The translations under genes and the position numbers were made by a program. Under the pieces are notes generated by a model. The model searched no databases. It worked only from the letters and a program-made list of their open reading frames with translations, and had not been told where the DNA came from. Positions 22,989 through 35,928 of a DNA stretch of 64,000 nt are shown here, piece after piece (the stretch's first letter is position 1; the number at the start of each line of letters is the position of its first letter). The DNA is taken from assembly GCA_022836615.1 (NCBI GenBank), contig MU405251.1:212616-276615 (forward strand), given 5' to 3'. Origin of the DNA: Annulohypoxylon bovei var. microspora (lineage: Eukaryota; Ascomycota; Sordariomycetes; Xylariales; Hypoxylaceae).

Positions 22989-25378
22989 GATCGTAGTCTG
23001 TTAAGAGTAGGCGATACCTGTCGCAGAAGGTGAATGAGAAAAAAATTACCGCCACTCTAGGCAAACGAATTTTAGTCGAAATGAAGTTATACGAAAGAGA
23101 AAAAAGGAGTCGGCCGTCGCGGCCGAGCTACGATCATAAGATCATCAACGATGATTTGTGAAGAATATGGAGATACTCGTATTTTCCCCCGGGAAATAGA
23201 GGAGAATGCGATTAGGTGCTCTACGCAAGAGACCAGCAAAAATGAAGATCAGAAAAGAAGATAAATTGCGCCAGACGGAGAGAAGCGAACAGGAATAGAG
23301 ATGGTGTTGTGGCTTCACACGGGCGAGACAGACAGACTAAGGCTTGTCAAACAGCCAGGCCAGAAAGGATTGAATTACCCGAAGAGCCCGGGATAGAGGC
23401 TCGAGAATACTACCCTAGGAGCGAACATTGCTACCAACTAATGGCTTGCACGGCCATTGCTCGCTGTCGCTAAGGACAAGACCCTGTATAGCATGTTTGA
23501 AGGTAAAGTAACGGGGTGACGGGATTGGTTGATTGAGAGTTGTAAGAAACAAAGCGGCGGAGACATGCTAGACAGGGAAGACAGGGGCGAACCCCTGAGG
23601 AGAGTTGATAACCACAGAATTGGCTTTAAAGAGTGTGGGGTAAAACACTTTAACCCCTGACTTGCGACACACCTGAAGCAACGGACCCCCTTCAGCCGCA
23701 TGAGAACGCCACAACATATTATTGTGATAGCCTTAACAAACTCTTAGATATTATATTTCATACTGGCAGTGTGGCAGTAGGAATGCCGAGATGACCTTCA
23801 GTTGCCCTGGTTTAAAAATGGATTATGTCGACATCTGTTACTCGAAGACTATGGCTTGTTTTGTCGATAATTACCTAAAGAATAAGGTGATTACCGATTA
23901 AGTTGCTAAAGTTTCGGGCCGGGAAAGATGGTTTCTTGGCACGGGTTGGGGGTGTCACGTATTGAAGGTAGGGAGTTTTACCATTACCTCGCAGCTGCCT
24001 AGATAGTAAGATCTAAAGTCGGGGCATTTTAAGTCGTGTCGCTATTAAAACATTGTATTGGTATTAGTATTAGTATTAGTATTAGTATCAGTATTTGTAT
24101 ATGTCTCCTTTAGCCTAAGGTATCGGAGAATCAAACTTGGATGAAAAGAAGAAAGAAGTCGTCGAATGACTTCGAGTTTCAAAAGGGGTATTGATCTGTC
24201 ATGGTGAAGTTCCGACAAAACTCTTAAGGCGATCGGATCCAGTGCCGTTCCGAGATTTTAGAAGCAAGATTATGCTACGATATAGTAGTAATGTCAGTGT
24301 TCTCGTCGTATTGTACCCACTTGACCTACTCGATCTGCGGAGTATCAAACTGTAAGGATTGATATCCGTTAAGGCCGATATTTTGTGTGAGTCGAAGCTT
24401 TTTACTAAGGCATTATATAACGTCCGAAGAACATTAGATATCTACTACTAGGTAGTCTCTTTTCTTAATTGATTTTATATACCCAAGTGCAACTGGAGGA
24501 ATTAGTCCGGGGTTACAGTATGTACATACAGGTACATATCAAAGATTCAAAGATTATCAGAGATAACATACTTGTGGACCTAGCATTTCTTTACATAATG
24601 CAAACGGACTATTCTCTCTCGGCCGGCTTCGCAAAATATATTCCTTACAATTCGGGTCGATACTCCAACAACATTATCAATCCGTGGACATTGATACTCC
24701 AACGTCCACATTTATATCAATACATCCACATCACATGTACGTACCCGCCGTTTGTAAATTTGTACTATGTACATAGGCAGGCACCTGATGTACCTATAAT
24801 TCAACTTAATGCACCTATAAATGTGCTGTAGTCAGGAGGTATGCATTAGTAGTATGGTTCGTGCACGGACCAGGACATAAACCATAACCAGAAAAAGCAG
24901 AGAAAGTCTCTTCGCTTCCCCAGTTCGGGTCAGTCCCGCCCTAAAAACTAAAACTAACTTAATCAACGCTTCGCTCTAATCCGCTTCTAATCTTGACAGG
25001 GAACTTCCCATGATGTCTTCTAGATCTTCTAGAATCTGGGCATAAGCAGTAAAAGAAGTCATCAGAGAGTCGCGACATATTTCATTCCATTTTGGGAAGT
25101 TTTTAGCTCCTTTTTAGGCCTGTGAGATCTGTGAGATCTAAACATCTCTACACTCTTAACTCCTATTTGATTAACCGGCCTAAGCCACCGCCTCCAGTGC
25201 TCCGTTGGAGAGAAGTTGTGTCACCTAGCGAGCCTTTCGTTTCCCCTTTCGTTATTTCGTTAATTACACCATTACCTACCTAGACTATTATACAGTCTTT
25301 ACTACTACCTACCTACCTACCTAGGTGTGCTTCAGTTTATGTGTCCCTTTACAAGAACTCACCGCTGTACCCGAAAAT
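22989..25378. other. Intergenic between divergent membrane-protein and unknown genes
   Basis: No gene supported. It holds a TATTAG microsatellite (24056-24090) and TACC repeats near 25274-25325. A 120-codon frame at 24469-24831 is AT-rich, starts without a good ATG and resembles nothing. Confidence 0.5.
24056..24090. repeat. ATTAGT hexanucleotide microsatellite
   Basis: About five imperfect ATTAGT units in intergenic DNA. Confidence 0.8.
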
Positions 25379-27427
25379 ATGTTTGGGTCACTAGTCACCA
25401 TCGGTAAGTCGATATAACCATTTTATCTCTTCATTCTTGTTACTGTTCGGTGCGAGACGGGATTAGTTAAGATACCATATACCTATTACTTCTTTCCATC
25501 ATAATTTTCCCATCATAAATGTGAATTAATCAGAGAACGTTATATAAGTATCACGTTCTCTTATTAAGGCATTAAACCTATTAAACACGTGAAAGGAAAA
25601 AGGAATACATAATTCGTGAGAGCAACATCCACATGACATTTATGTTATATTCACTGCACTTGTTATCATTATTGCTATTGTTATTACTGGGCTTCATCTC
25701 ATCTATTCACTCTAGTCCAATCCCAGGATATCGGTCCACCGCCCAAGGATGTACCGCCTCCTACTCCTATTAGATTGCCGCAATGCAATCCAAAGCTACG
25801 CGGAGATCCTCAGCCGTCTGTTGTCCGCTTTCTGCAACAGCTGCAGCGTCCTACCGAGCTTACTGAGGCTCACTTTGCTGCCCTCGGCGCACATGTACAT
25901 GCCGATGCCCCCGCTGAGGAGGTCCTCCCGGATCCGTCTTACCTACCCGTGTTCTCGGAGTGGGAAGGCGTAGACCTAGACGAAGCACGGCGTAAGGATG
26001 AAACTTTCCGCCGACCTCTCTGTAACGGAGGCACATCCCCTGAAGCTCGGTTCTTCTTAGAGCGCCGCGATGAGCTCTCCGTACCCAACCAGGCCGCCTT
26101 CCGCACGATTCGGCGTGTAAAACCCGAACCGGGAAAACAGCAGCCGCGACTTGGAAACTGCTACGAGTTCTTCAAGCAGATGGAGCTGATGGCCTCGTAT
26201 TGGGACGATAGTTCGTTACCACCGCTCATTACAGAGGAGGAGGATGTGGAGTCACCGCCACTACCGCCGCGTCCCACAGATGCGACTTCCGAACAACCCG
26301 CTACCGGCGCGGCTCCCGAGTCTAACACCCGCTCCGAAGCGGATCCGGAAACCAAGCCGCCTAAGGAGCCCCAGCGTACGACCTACCGCACCAGTCCCGG
26401 CACCCAGATGCCGCCGGAATTCCGCCACAACTTCATATCGTCCTTCGTAAAACTCATCGCCTACCCCTTCGGCTGCAACGTCATCCCACCTAGAGTCGAG
26501 CCCCGCCTGCAACTACTCGCGCCGCCGTATAAGAGGAGCTCGAAATCGAAGGCCCCCAGTTCTCAGGCGGCGTCCTACTTTCCCTCCGGATGCGTGTTTC
26601 TATGCAGGGCGCCTACTACGCGCGAGGCTGCGCGCGCGGGTATCGTGGAGGGCCCCATCGCGGCGGTGTCTGCGCGCAACACGACCAACTTCGTGTCTCC
26701 CGCGGAATCCAACATCGACTTCGGCCGGGAACTAGTAGCCGCGCTGATCACGGCGCAGCACCGGGCGCGCGAGGGCCAGCCCGAAAAGCGCTTCGGCGAG
26801 GGGAAGTGGTGGGCGACAGAGAAACGCTGGGGCGGCGGCGAGGGCGGGCCTATAGGCCGCGAAGTAGACGGAGACTCTGTCGTCGGCGATAAGGACGCCG
26901 CGGCACCCGGAAACGGCGCGGCGGACAAGGCGGGCTCTTCGTCTTCGTCTTCCCAACCCCAAAAGAAGTCGTCGTCGCTGCCGCCTATCCCCATGCGCGG
27001 TCAGCCCGTCAACAAGAAGCCCCGCAAGAACATGAGCATCTACGACAGCTACCGCATGGTGCGCCTGCCGTCGTCCAACTGGGACAAGAAAACCAAGTAC
27101 GCGGCCATCGGCAAGGTCAGGGGCGCCGACTACGACGACGTGTTCGTGCTGAGTAGCCTGTTCCACCACCTTAGCGTGCTAAGAGTTCGCGTCCCGAGGA
27201 AACTGCTCGATGTCCTGGGCGGCGAGCCCGAGGGCGTGTTGGAGGTAAAGGCGGAGGCGGAGGTGGACAAGCTGAGGAGCTGGGGCCGCCTCGAGATGTG
27301 GCGCAGTCGGTGGTTCGACCTGTTCGTCGTCGAGGAGCGGCTCGAGGCCATGCGCCTGCTCTGGGGCATGATGGGCTGGGTCATGCGCAAGGAAGAGGGG
27401 GAAGATGTAGCGATGAAGAATGCCTAA
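25379..27427 (+). CDS. Hypothetical protein, 578 aa, unrecognised
   Basis: I do not recognise this family. The long exon 25716..27427 lacks a credible ATG. I join it to a 25-nt first exon (25379..25403, MFGSLVTI) by a GTAAGT donor and a CTCTAG acceptor, because the phase fits and the result reads MFGSLVTIVQSQDIGPPPKD. That 312-nt intron is longer than most here, so the start is only moderately sure. The protein has two folded-looking parts: residues about 30-160 (acidic and aromatic-rich, around PVFSEWEGVDLDEARRKDE and LGNCYEFFKQMELM) and the C-terminal 150 residues (SIYDSYRMVRLPSSNW to the end). Low-complexity linkers separate them (SSSSSQPQKKSSS). There is no membrane helix or signal peptide. 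The 3' half is very GC-rich. Codon structure and splice fit say it is a real gene; its function is unknown. Confidence 0.7.
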
Positions 27428-28920
27428 GCTTCGGATCGGAAGGGCATGGCCAACGACTGCCGCGGGCGAGGGAAGGCTACGTGGGTTCGGGGTTTGGATG
27501 GGAGGGCGGCTGATAGCTCTTTGGATCTAGACTTGGGATGTGTGCGTCTGTCTAGTTTTGGGAACTACCCATAGACCTGAATTAAGCTTGTAATGAATGT
27601 CACGATCACTTACGCTCCTTGATTTATTGCTTCGTGGGCTAGGCGCCATCTGCCGCTGGCTTGGGTGGCTGTTTGTTGTTTTGGTTGGTGCTTCTAATGG
27701 CACTCGCTTTTAGGGGAGGGGGCTAGGGCTAGGGTTAGGGTTGTATGAGTCTGAAATCAGTGTGCACCGGCGGGCCTTGAAGATCGAGGAGATGAGGTAT
27801 GGGCTAGAGACTATGGGTGATCTGTTAAGATGATCATGGAATACTTGATCTGCGGATGGAGTTCTGTAATCGTAGTTTCTATACAGTGGCATGAATGATT
27901 TCGCTATTTTTGAGGTGATACGCAAGTATTTGAGCGTGTACATATGTATATTAACATCACGTTATTGGTACTACGAATTGACGTGTTTACACTCACGTTA
28001 ACTACCTACCTACCTACCTACATTCTATTACGCCGAAGTTTATTTTCAAGTTTGGTATAGTATCCTCATGTGTAATACATAGATGTCTATAGGTTGGGGT
28101 TAGGGGAGAAAGTGGTGGCCCCCTATTATAAGCATTGTTACACGAGACATACAGTTGCTTTTTTCTTCTATTGGAAAAAAAAATACTAAGTACACGATAT
28201 AGGTATCTCGGTGTAGGTCAATTTGAGCAAAGAGTAGAGGCTTTGATATAATCTGTAGCATTTGTGACACTTTCCAGCCACAATCCGTCTGTCTGTCGAT
28301 ATAGATGGGTCATCTTCGGTGCACGAGAGTCTAATGTAGTAGAGATTGTATGAAGTTCGCATAAACTAGGATATAACTTGGGTATGGTGCCTTAATCTTG
28401 GCTGTTGATATTCCTTCATCGGCACTTTGTAATGCTTATTAGAAGTTATCTGATACTTGTAGATATAGGTTAGGTACGAAGATTAGTAAGAGAGTTAAGA
28501 TGTGAAGTAAGAACTAAATTATGAAGATCGCTCTTAGTCTTTTCTATAAACCGTCATAAGCATACATTGGCTAGCCGAAATACATTGAGCTGAATGTATA
28601 ATGAAACTAAAAAGCCGTTTTACAAAAAATCGTATAGGGTATAGACATAGTGTAAGCAAGCCACTCGGCAGATAACGCAATCCTATTCGCGAAGACGTCT
28701 ACAGAGATGATACGCGTCTCAATCATGTGATCGGCAATATATGTATACAAATTTCTCGCCTAACGTGTATGTATGTGACGCTGATTAATTACCAGCAGCG
28801 TTGGGCACTCATGCTTCGCATTTTGGGTCTCAATGCTGCCGTCTCCTTTCGAGAAATATACCGTCGAAAAGAGCGGTATAGTATCATAGGTAGCACATTC
28901 AAAGCCCAGACTCTATAGAA
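27428..28920. other. Intergenic with short telomere-like and TACC repeats
   Basis: No gene seen. Three TAGGGC/TAGGGT units at 27724-27741 look telomere-like but are too few to matter. A run of four TACC units lies near 28002-28020. Confidence 0.5.
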
Positions 28921-31150
28921 CTCTATAGTTGACTAATCCGCGGGGACATTGATAAGGACAATATGATTATCTCGGGTTTTGGTTGCCTCTTAGGATAGCT
29001 TTTAGATCACGAGAATGACGTAGCTAGATCAGATATCGCGAAATAGCATCACGCGAATCGAAATTTCTCCGTCGTCTAACGTAAGACATGCAGCCCTTGG
29101 CATACATTAGTAGATTGGTCTCGGATGAGCTCGAGGTCGTCGTTGGTCTATCGTCAACGTCCGGAAAGAATTACGGGAGCACCCGTCGCTCCACAATCTA
29201 GTGCTGACTAAGATCAACGCGCTCAAAGGCCGTAGAAAGAAAGACGGTGACTTCACTGCGTAGAGTCTTAGCTCCCTCTACTCCTCTGCTTCTCTAACGG
29301 GAGCCAAGTTTTTCCTTAGAACCGAGTGTTCGCAGGTCGAGTTGACTTAAGATGAGGCTCAAAGATGCAAGCTGCTGCTAAAGATAGAGAATAGCAGCTG
29401 TATAGCCTCAACCGCCCTATTCGGGCAGCTGAGCCGTGGCGAGGTGTGATAGGTTCGACGGTTTTGACGTACGCGTAGGTGAAGAGATAAAAAGGGTATA
29501 GCGCAGCCCTTCTTGCGAGCTGAGACGGCTCTTGTGTACCAGTGAAAGCAGCGAAAGCAGGGGAACATCGCTGTAACCCCGGCGAGCAACTATCGATACA
29601 GCATAGCCCGGCAGAAGTTACATGCAGAATTTACCAGCAGTAAAACAAAGATAACGTTGCAACGGTGGCTGGACGGTGGACCTACATGAATGATTATAGT
29701 ATCGGACCGCTGACTCGCAGATGCGACTCTGGAGTAGCTCAACCGGCATCATATCTAGATAAGGCTGGTGTTTCGTGGCCCATGCTGTCCCGAAAAATTT
29801 TTAACTTGCAGAAGATGCGGTACTGGCGCAAGGCTGTGCTCGTCGGCATCACCTCGATTGGCTCCTCCACACAATCTTCCTTCCCAAGCACCTGGAAGCG
29901 TCTAGGGACGATGCATGTGGCGCCTGTAAGGAAGATGGGACGAGAGCACTGACACTCGTGCCTGATGATCTGCTCCTACTTGGGATAGTTCGAGGACTCT
30001 ATAGCGTAGTTGTCAAACGTAACTTTGTTCCTTAGCTTGTTGGTTACCTCTGGTTAAGCCGAGGAACGCTTCATTTTCCGACGCCATTTGTGGGGATCCC
30101 GTCGCTAACAGCTGCAACCAAGACAGCCTCTCAGACGGGAAGACCTTCAACGGTAGACGAACTCCGAGTTTCCCGCGGAGGTCTAGTACTGGCCTGCACG
30201 TCTCCGTGAAGATATTCAAAGTATGATGAAATAGACATCACAGCCACAACGTGTATGCTGCTAAGTATGCGAACTAACGCATGTGCGGCAGGAAGAGAGC
30301 CGGGTTAGATAGCCGTCTAATAAGATCTCCCAGGTATTGCAGAATCTCAAGCATTGGCATGCGGTACCTATGCACTGCAGCCACAGTGGGAAAGTACAGG
30401 CGTATCAGAGAGAAGCCGGAGACGCAAGTTCAGACGAATTACTGCAAGTCAGCCACCATTTTCGGGTATCCCGAGCTACTCCATAGTCGGATCGTAGGAC
30501 CGGATAATTCGTTCTTCCTAGCCGTCGACGCATGAAGATCCATGGGGGTCCCGTTCTCCAACATGAAGGTGGAACAGTAGAAGCATCCACTACCTACATC
30601 ATAGGTACAAAGGCGACTAGCTCGTGGTGTTTGAGGCTGGGACATCTCGTTGATGTCTTAGATAACTATATGCAGCATGATGTGCCTGGTACTTTACTTA
30701 TCGAGTATCATGTCGGACATAAGGACAAATGTCGCAAGTACTTATGCCACTAAAGACGGATTCGCCGGGGGATATCTTGGGTATCTTGGAGAAAGGACCC
30801 TGAAAGGACCCTGAATAAACAATAACCCGCGGCTGCAGTTGTGAGAATAAAGAGAATTTTGCACAAATAATGATTGCCTAGTATTTGCGCTGATTAGGTC
30901 GCCGATCGGGCTTGTGGTTACAAGGCTGCCCAAGCAGCTCATTCGTCCGAAGCATTCGCTACAGAGAAATTGCGCTGTAACAGTACTGACGTGTTCTGGG
31001 TCTACAGTCTATAGCCGCATAGCCATAGCTAATGGCATAATACCTAGGTAGTTCGGAAGACGGCGGTAGAACTAGGAACTTTAGCAATGCCATAGGTTTG
31101 TACCTGGAGATTTGAAGCTGATGAGGTTGCCGAAATATCATTCAGCTCCG
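28921..31150. pseudogene. Degenerate coding-like stretch, possible gene or transposon relics
   Basis: Base composition is coding-like and richer in GC than the flanks, but every frame is interrupted. On the plus strand a readable segment near 29125-29260 (VRKELREHPSLHNLVLTKIN) runs into a stop. Near 29855-29990 the segment LDWLLHTIFLPKHLEASRDD faintly recalls the start of large fungal DUF6606-type proteins. On the minus strand 30405-30645 is open without a clear homologue. I cannot assign a parent gene; the call as relics is tentative. Confidence 0.3.
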
Positions 31151-31226
31151 AGCTTGGATTTTGAGGATCCTTCTTGACTTGATGGTTATATGTGTCGATC
31201 ATATAGTAAGAATCATCAAAACATTT

Positions 31227-31268
31227 CAGCGTAGACAGCGTAGACAGCGTAGACAGCGTAAACAGCGT
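31227..31268. repeat. GTAGACAGC 9-bp tandem repeat, about four copies
   Basis: Four adjacent units read CAGCGTAGA, the last with one change (GTAAACAGC). Confidence 0.85.
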
Positions 31269-32077
31269 AGAGTAAAGAAAAAGGGAAGCAGCAGGGAACT
31301 TTCTAAACGACTTGACCCATTGCCAGACTATTGGATTTTGTTGGTTATAGTCGAGAGCTCGGGTAGAATACGCGTAAGATTGATGTTTCTTAGAGGAAAA
31401 ACCGCGGTTCAATCGCCGACTGGAGTTTTGATTTTGATTTGTTCATAAAATATTTGTTCAAGGGACCCTTGTTTTAAGCCGAATTCGGTTTAGTTCTTCA
31501 TTACTATGTAATTATGTATGTACTATGTATTGTTCCACGCGGCTAGACCCCTCCAGAAGATGGTCCTAGCTTGGATGACGATAGCTTATTACTCTTTGAA
31601 GTTACTACAAACTCTCTATACACGTAGGAAGTCACGAGCTACGAAATTTATCATTGGGTGGTTTGCACATGCCTTATGCCTCATGCCTCATGGATCGGAC
31701 TTGAGCAAGCTTAAGTCCCCACTTTGAACGTATTCCGTATCCATCCCGCATACCTATCGCATTCTGCATTCTGAGCCTATTCTCTATTCTGCTCTCTCTA
31801 CCTCTATCTGCTCTATCTAACCTACACAGCTACATCCATACAACATCCATACAATATCCATCCTGCATACTACTTACAGACTTACATACATCAATACCTC
31901 CGCCTACATACTACACATACTACCTACACATACAATACAATACAATATACAACATACACAAATGCAATTCTAGATCTCCAGCATCGCTTTCATCCGCCCC
32001 CCCCTTCTTTTTCTCTTTCTCTCTCACCCCGGCTGCAACCATGACATCCATGACCCAGATTTCTTGACCTACGGTAT

Positions 32078-32142
32078 TTGCTACATCTGCTACATCTACT
32101 ACATCTACTACATTTGCTACATTTGCTATACATTTGCTACAC
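32078..32142. repeat. CTACATCTG/CTACATTTG 9-bp minisatellite
   Basis: About six imperfect 9-bp units (TGCTACATC, TACTACATC, TTGCTACAT) in succession. Confidence 0.8.
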
Positions 32143-32831
32143 CTCCCTTACATGGTTACTAAAGAAAGAAACCTTACAAGCAAATAAACTGCGGTTCGGT
32201 TTCATCACCACATCTCCGAATATTAAGAAAAAGTATTGGCTTTTCCACACCGACCCCTGCTCCTCTGGCTGTCTGGTAAGTAAAGTGATGTGCACCTGTC
32301 AACAAGGTTTCCCTGCGCCGCATCGCTTGACCGCTCGGCTGGGAATTTTCCTTGCTAGCGCCTAGTTTTATACCCAACTAGGAAGTCCTTGGCATTCTTT
32401 TTCTTTATTTTCTCTATTTTATTTTAGCTGTCGAGGCTCGTGGTCTTGGCAGTAGCATGGGGCTGCGCTTACATTCAATACTAGCCGACTCGAGTTTGAT
32501 ACCTTTGATACCTTGATACTTCCATACCTCCAGCAGGGCTACCTACATACAGACATACTTAACTTACATCATACCTACCTCGAGACGAATACATATACAT
32601 ACCTATACAAACATCGTGAAAGGTTTCTTCTATCCCTCTACGCATCTGTGGAGGTCGAGCCTTGTCTATAAGAACCTGCTACCTTGTCCGGCAGAATCCC
32701 CCGCCTTGTTCTACCCCCACGAGTTCATATCGCGAGCCTAATCCGAACCCGCCTTCGTTCTCAACTCTTGTCGACTACGAACATAACTTCCAACGATATC
32801 GCGAACACTCTACACGAATTATACAATTGAT

Positions 32832-34794
32832 ATGTCAGGTTACGGTTATCCTGGAGGGTACGGTCCGCCGCAGCAACAACAATATCACGGCAACTATTAT
32901 CAACCGTAGGGCGGCTATTCCATCTTCATGCCTTGCGATCAAGGACGACAATAGACACGGTTACTAACATTGTCCCAGTCCGCCTCAACAATACAACGGA
33001 TACCCTCCTCAGGGAGCGCCGCCGCCGCAGCCTTCCTACGGGTTTAACCAACCACCACCACCTCAACCCTACGGATACAACCAGGTGAATACTATTGTAA
33101 ATGTGCAGGCTCGCGTCTAGAGCCCCGCGCTGACATGCATCGTCAGGGTCCGTCTCCGCAACACAGCGGCTATCATCAACCTCCGAATCAATATGGTAGA
33201 CCTGGTAAGATACCAGTGGCGAGTTTGCGGTCTTCTCAGATCCAAGTTTAACAGATAGAGGTATAGGATTACCTACGGTGAACACGAACTCGTACAACCA
33301 TGGCAACTTCGGTGCCCCTCCGCCGCCGCCGTCTGGACCCCAACATTTCGGCCACGGTGCTCCCCAAGGGTACGCCTTTCAGTACAGTAACTGTACAGGC
33401 CGGAGAAAAGCTCTGCTTGTCGGCATAAATTACTTCGGCCAGCGCGGCCAGCTCCGAGGATGTATCAACGACGTTAGAAACATGTCTTCTTATCTTAACG
33501 AGCATTTTGGCTATAAGCGAGAAGATATGGTTATCCTCACCGACGACCAGCAGAACCCGATGAGCCAACCGACAAAGCAGAACATATTGCGAGCAATGCA
33601 TTGGCTCGTAAAAGATGCGAGGCCTAATGATTCGCTATTTTTCCACTACTCGGGTATGGCGATTCTTAATGTTGAATATTGTTGCGTTTCTGTAAGTTCC
33701 TAACGGATTTATAGGACACGGCGGCCAAACCAAGGATCTAGATGGCGACGAGCCCGATGGCTACGACGAAGTGATATATCCTGTCGATTTTCGCCACACC
33801 GGTCACGTTACCGACGATGAGATGCATCGCATCATGGTTCGACCCCTAACATCTGGAGTCCGGTTGACGGCCATCTTCGACTCATGCCATTCGGGTACCG
33901 CGCTGGACCTTCCATACATCTACTCGACTCAAGGCATTCTGAAGGAGCCCAATCTGGCCAAGGAAGCCGGTCAGGGTCTTCTGGGTGTCATTTCTTCTTA
34001 CAGCCAAGGCGACCTCGGTGGCGTTGCCAACAATATCATGGGCTTCTTCAAGAAGGCCACTATCGGCGAAGATGCGCACCATAGAGCTATGGCTACAAAG
34101 ACTTCGGCCGCAGATGTCATCATGCTTTCCGGAAGCAAAGATGACCAGACTTCGTTTGTCTACCCTTTTATTAACTTTTCCTCATATTGATACCCTTTTC
34201 ACTTAGGTTGTATGAGTAGCATATGTTGGGTTCATCTAACGGCGTGAGATGTATATACTCATGATACTTTATGGCTTTAATGACAATTCGGGTTTCGGTC
34301 TGGAATGAGATATATATGAGAGTTTCTGGGTTTAGAGGAGGGGTTATTTGTACATAAAATTTCCTTTTTGAACGCTCTAGATCAAAGTACAGCTATCAGA
34401 GCTGTGACTTTGCATCTAGGGCGACGGGTTACGTTCGAACGGTCAAGCGGCCGACGGTTGTTTCTCCATTTTCATTATTTCGCCATCTTACGCGCACGGT
34501 CCCGAATATGGCTTACTAACTATACCGACAGGGCCGACGCGACCATTGCTTCACAAGCTACCGGAGCTATGTCATGGGCTTTCATCACTGCTCTCAAGAA
34601 AAATCCTCAGCAAAGCTATGTACAGCTGCTCAACAGCATTCGGGATGAACTGGCTACGCGCTACTCCCAGAAACCTCAACTCTCGTGCAGTCACCCTCTC
34701 AGTAAGCCACCCCTGCTATCTTCATGAGACACGAGACACGAGATCTTTAGCTAACATATATGTCTTAGACACTAACCTGCTTTTTGTCATGTGA
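32832..34794 (+). CDS. Type I metacaspase (peptidase family C14B)
   Basis: Arg/Lys-specific cysteine protease linked to stress response, protein quality control and regulated death in fungi. Seven exons (32832..32905, 32979..33084, 33147..33204, 33267..33653, 33715..34153, 34532..34701, 34769..34794) give 419 aa. Residues 1-105 are a Pro/Gln/Tyr-rich prodomain (YGYPGGYGPPQQQQYHGNYY), the mark of type I. The p20 core starts at CTGRRKALLVGINYFG. Catalytic His210 is in YSGHGG and Cys266 in DSCHSG. The p10 part ends SCSHPLNTNLLFVM, the normal family C-terminus. Two features stand out: an intron splits the catalytic motif between YS and GHGG, and intron 5 is 378 nt, against 56-73 nt for the others. 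Retaining it would stop translation 13 codons later and lose most of p10. The gene is convergent with the CHAT protease gene. Confidence 0.95.
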
Positions 34795-35928
34795 CACGAT
34801 GTAGACTAACGTTGTCAGGTCGTCTCCTTGGCGGATACCGCAATGACTTATGTATGACATTTCGACACATTACTACGGCTACGTTTGCGTTTGCGTTTTA
34901 TTACTGTGTCACGGTTTTGGTATAGCATTCGGGGGCTCTAGGGGGATAGGGCTGTTTGTGCTTTTTGTGTTTTATCTGATGAGGTTACAAAAAGAGGGAG
35001 GCCTAAGTAGGATCGCTCGGGTGTTCTTGGGTATCCTTTTAATGAACGCTATATATGATACATCGTTCCTAGGGGTGTAATTCGTGATCGTGAATGTTTG
35101 GTTTCATGTGAAATACAGCGAATCTGACATGGTAAGCAAGTCAAATCTAAAGCCAGTTAGACCTCCGAAGTTTACTACTTAGAGATATTTTAGATTTGAC
35201 TTAAATTAGTAATCGTTAAAAATAGGGGTTATACCGCTTAACCCCCTTGGTCCCCTGCATCGTCAACGTTGTCGTCAGCCGCCTAAGCCCCTTACTACCT
35301 TGACGGGTGGGAGACCTAGCACAAATATAACTCGTGATGCAAGTTTGATTATACCTAGTCTAAGTAGAGTGAAAACAGAAGAAAGGGGATGTAAGAAAAG
35401 GGGTTAGGGATAGGAAAGGGGAGAGGGGGGAGAAGGAAAAGGGGGTGAGAAAGCGAGATATATGGCTACTCATATATGAAGTACCTGATACGAAAGAGTC
35501 CACGGGTCCTCTCCAATAGGATTAGTGATGGGACAACGTCCGTTCTAAGGCTTAGCGAGGTATTAATCTACAAGCTCTTCTCGACCTTAATATCTTATTT
35601 CTCACCTAGGTAGGTATGAGGCATAATGAGGATGTAATTACTGTGCTTTTACATTACACACACTCCTAGCCTATGATGTCTACCTAGAAAGGATGCTCTT
35701 CGTAGTGTGAAGACCTTATTCAATTGTACCTTATAATATTATTTTATTTTTATTTTTCTTGTATCTTACACACTTACTCGAGAAGGGCGACTCCCTTTAT
35801 TAACCCAATCCCATATTTTATAATAGATAAACAAAAGGCAAGGCCACATCTAAAGGGTATCGTTACGCTCAAGAAATTACCAACAGAGAATATGCACCAT
35901 ATTCCCTACGCCAAGACTAAAAAAATGT
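34795..35928. other. Intergenic between convergent metacaspase and CHAT genes
   Basis: Two 3' regions. A purine-rich block (35375-35450, AAAGGGG and GAGGGG runs) stands out on the plus strand. No coding sequence is seen. Confidence 0.55.

Larger units (their letters stand above)
31151..32831. other. Intergenic: metacaspase upstream region with minisatellites
   Basis: It holds a GTAGACAGC tandem repeat (31227-31268), a long CATACA/CTACAT-rich stretch (31740-31960) and a CTACATNTG minisatellite (32078-32142). The base bias fits a leader and promoter region of the metacaspase gene. No protein gene is supported. Confidence 0.5.

Noticed and set aside
22655..23064. Frames of 76-111 codons antisense or in alternative frames over the Ser-rich region
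   Set aside because: They come from the simple TCN/GAA repeats that encode the Ser tract and carry no conserved features.
24469..24831. 120-codon frame upstream of the unknown gene
   Set aside because: AT-rich, lacks a proper ATG start, and its composition matches the surrounding intergenic DNA.
27724..27741. Telomere-like TAGGGT repeats as an internal telomere or chromosome-fusion scar
   Set aside because: Only three units, one of them TAGGGC; chance is likely and no subtelomeric signature surrounds them.
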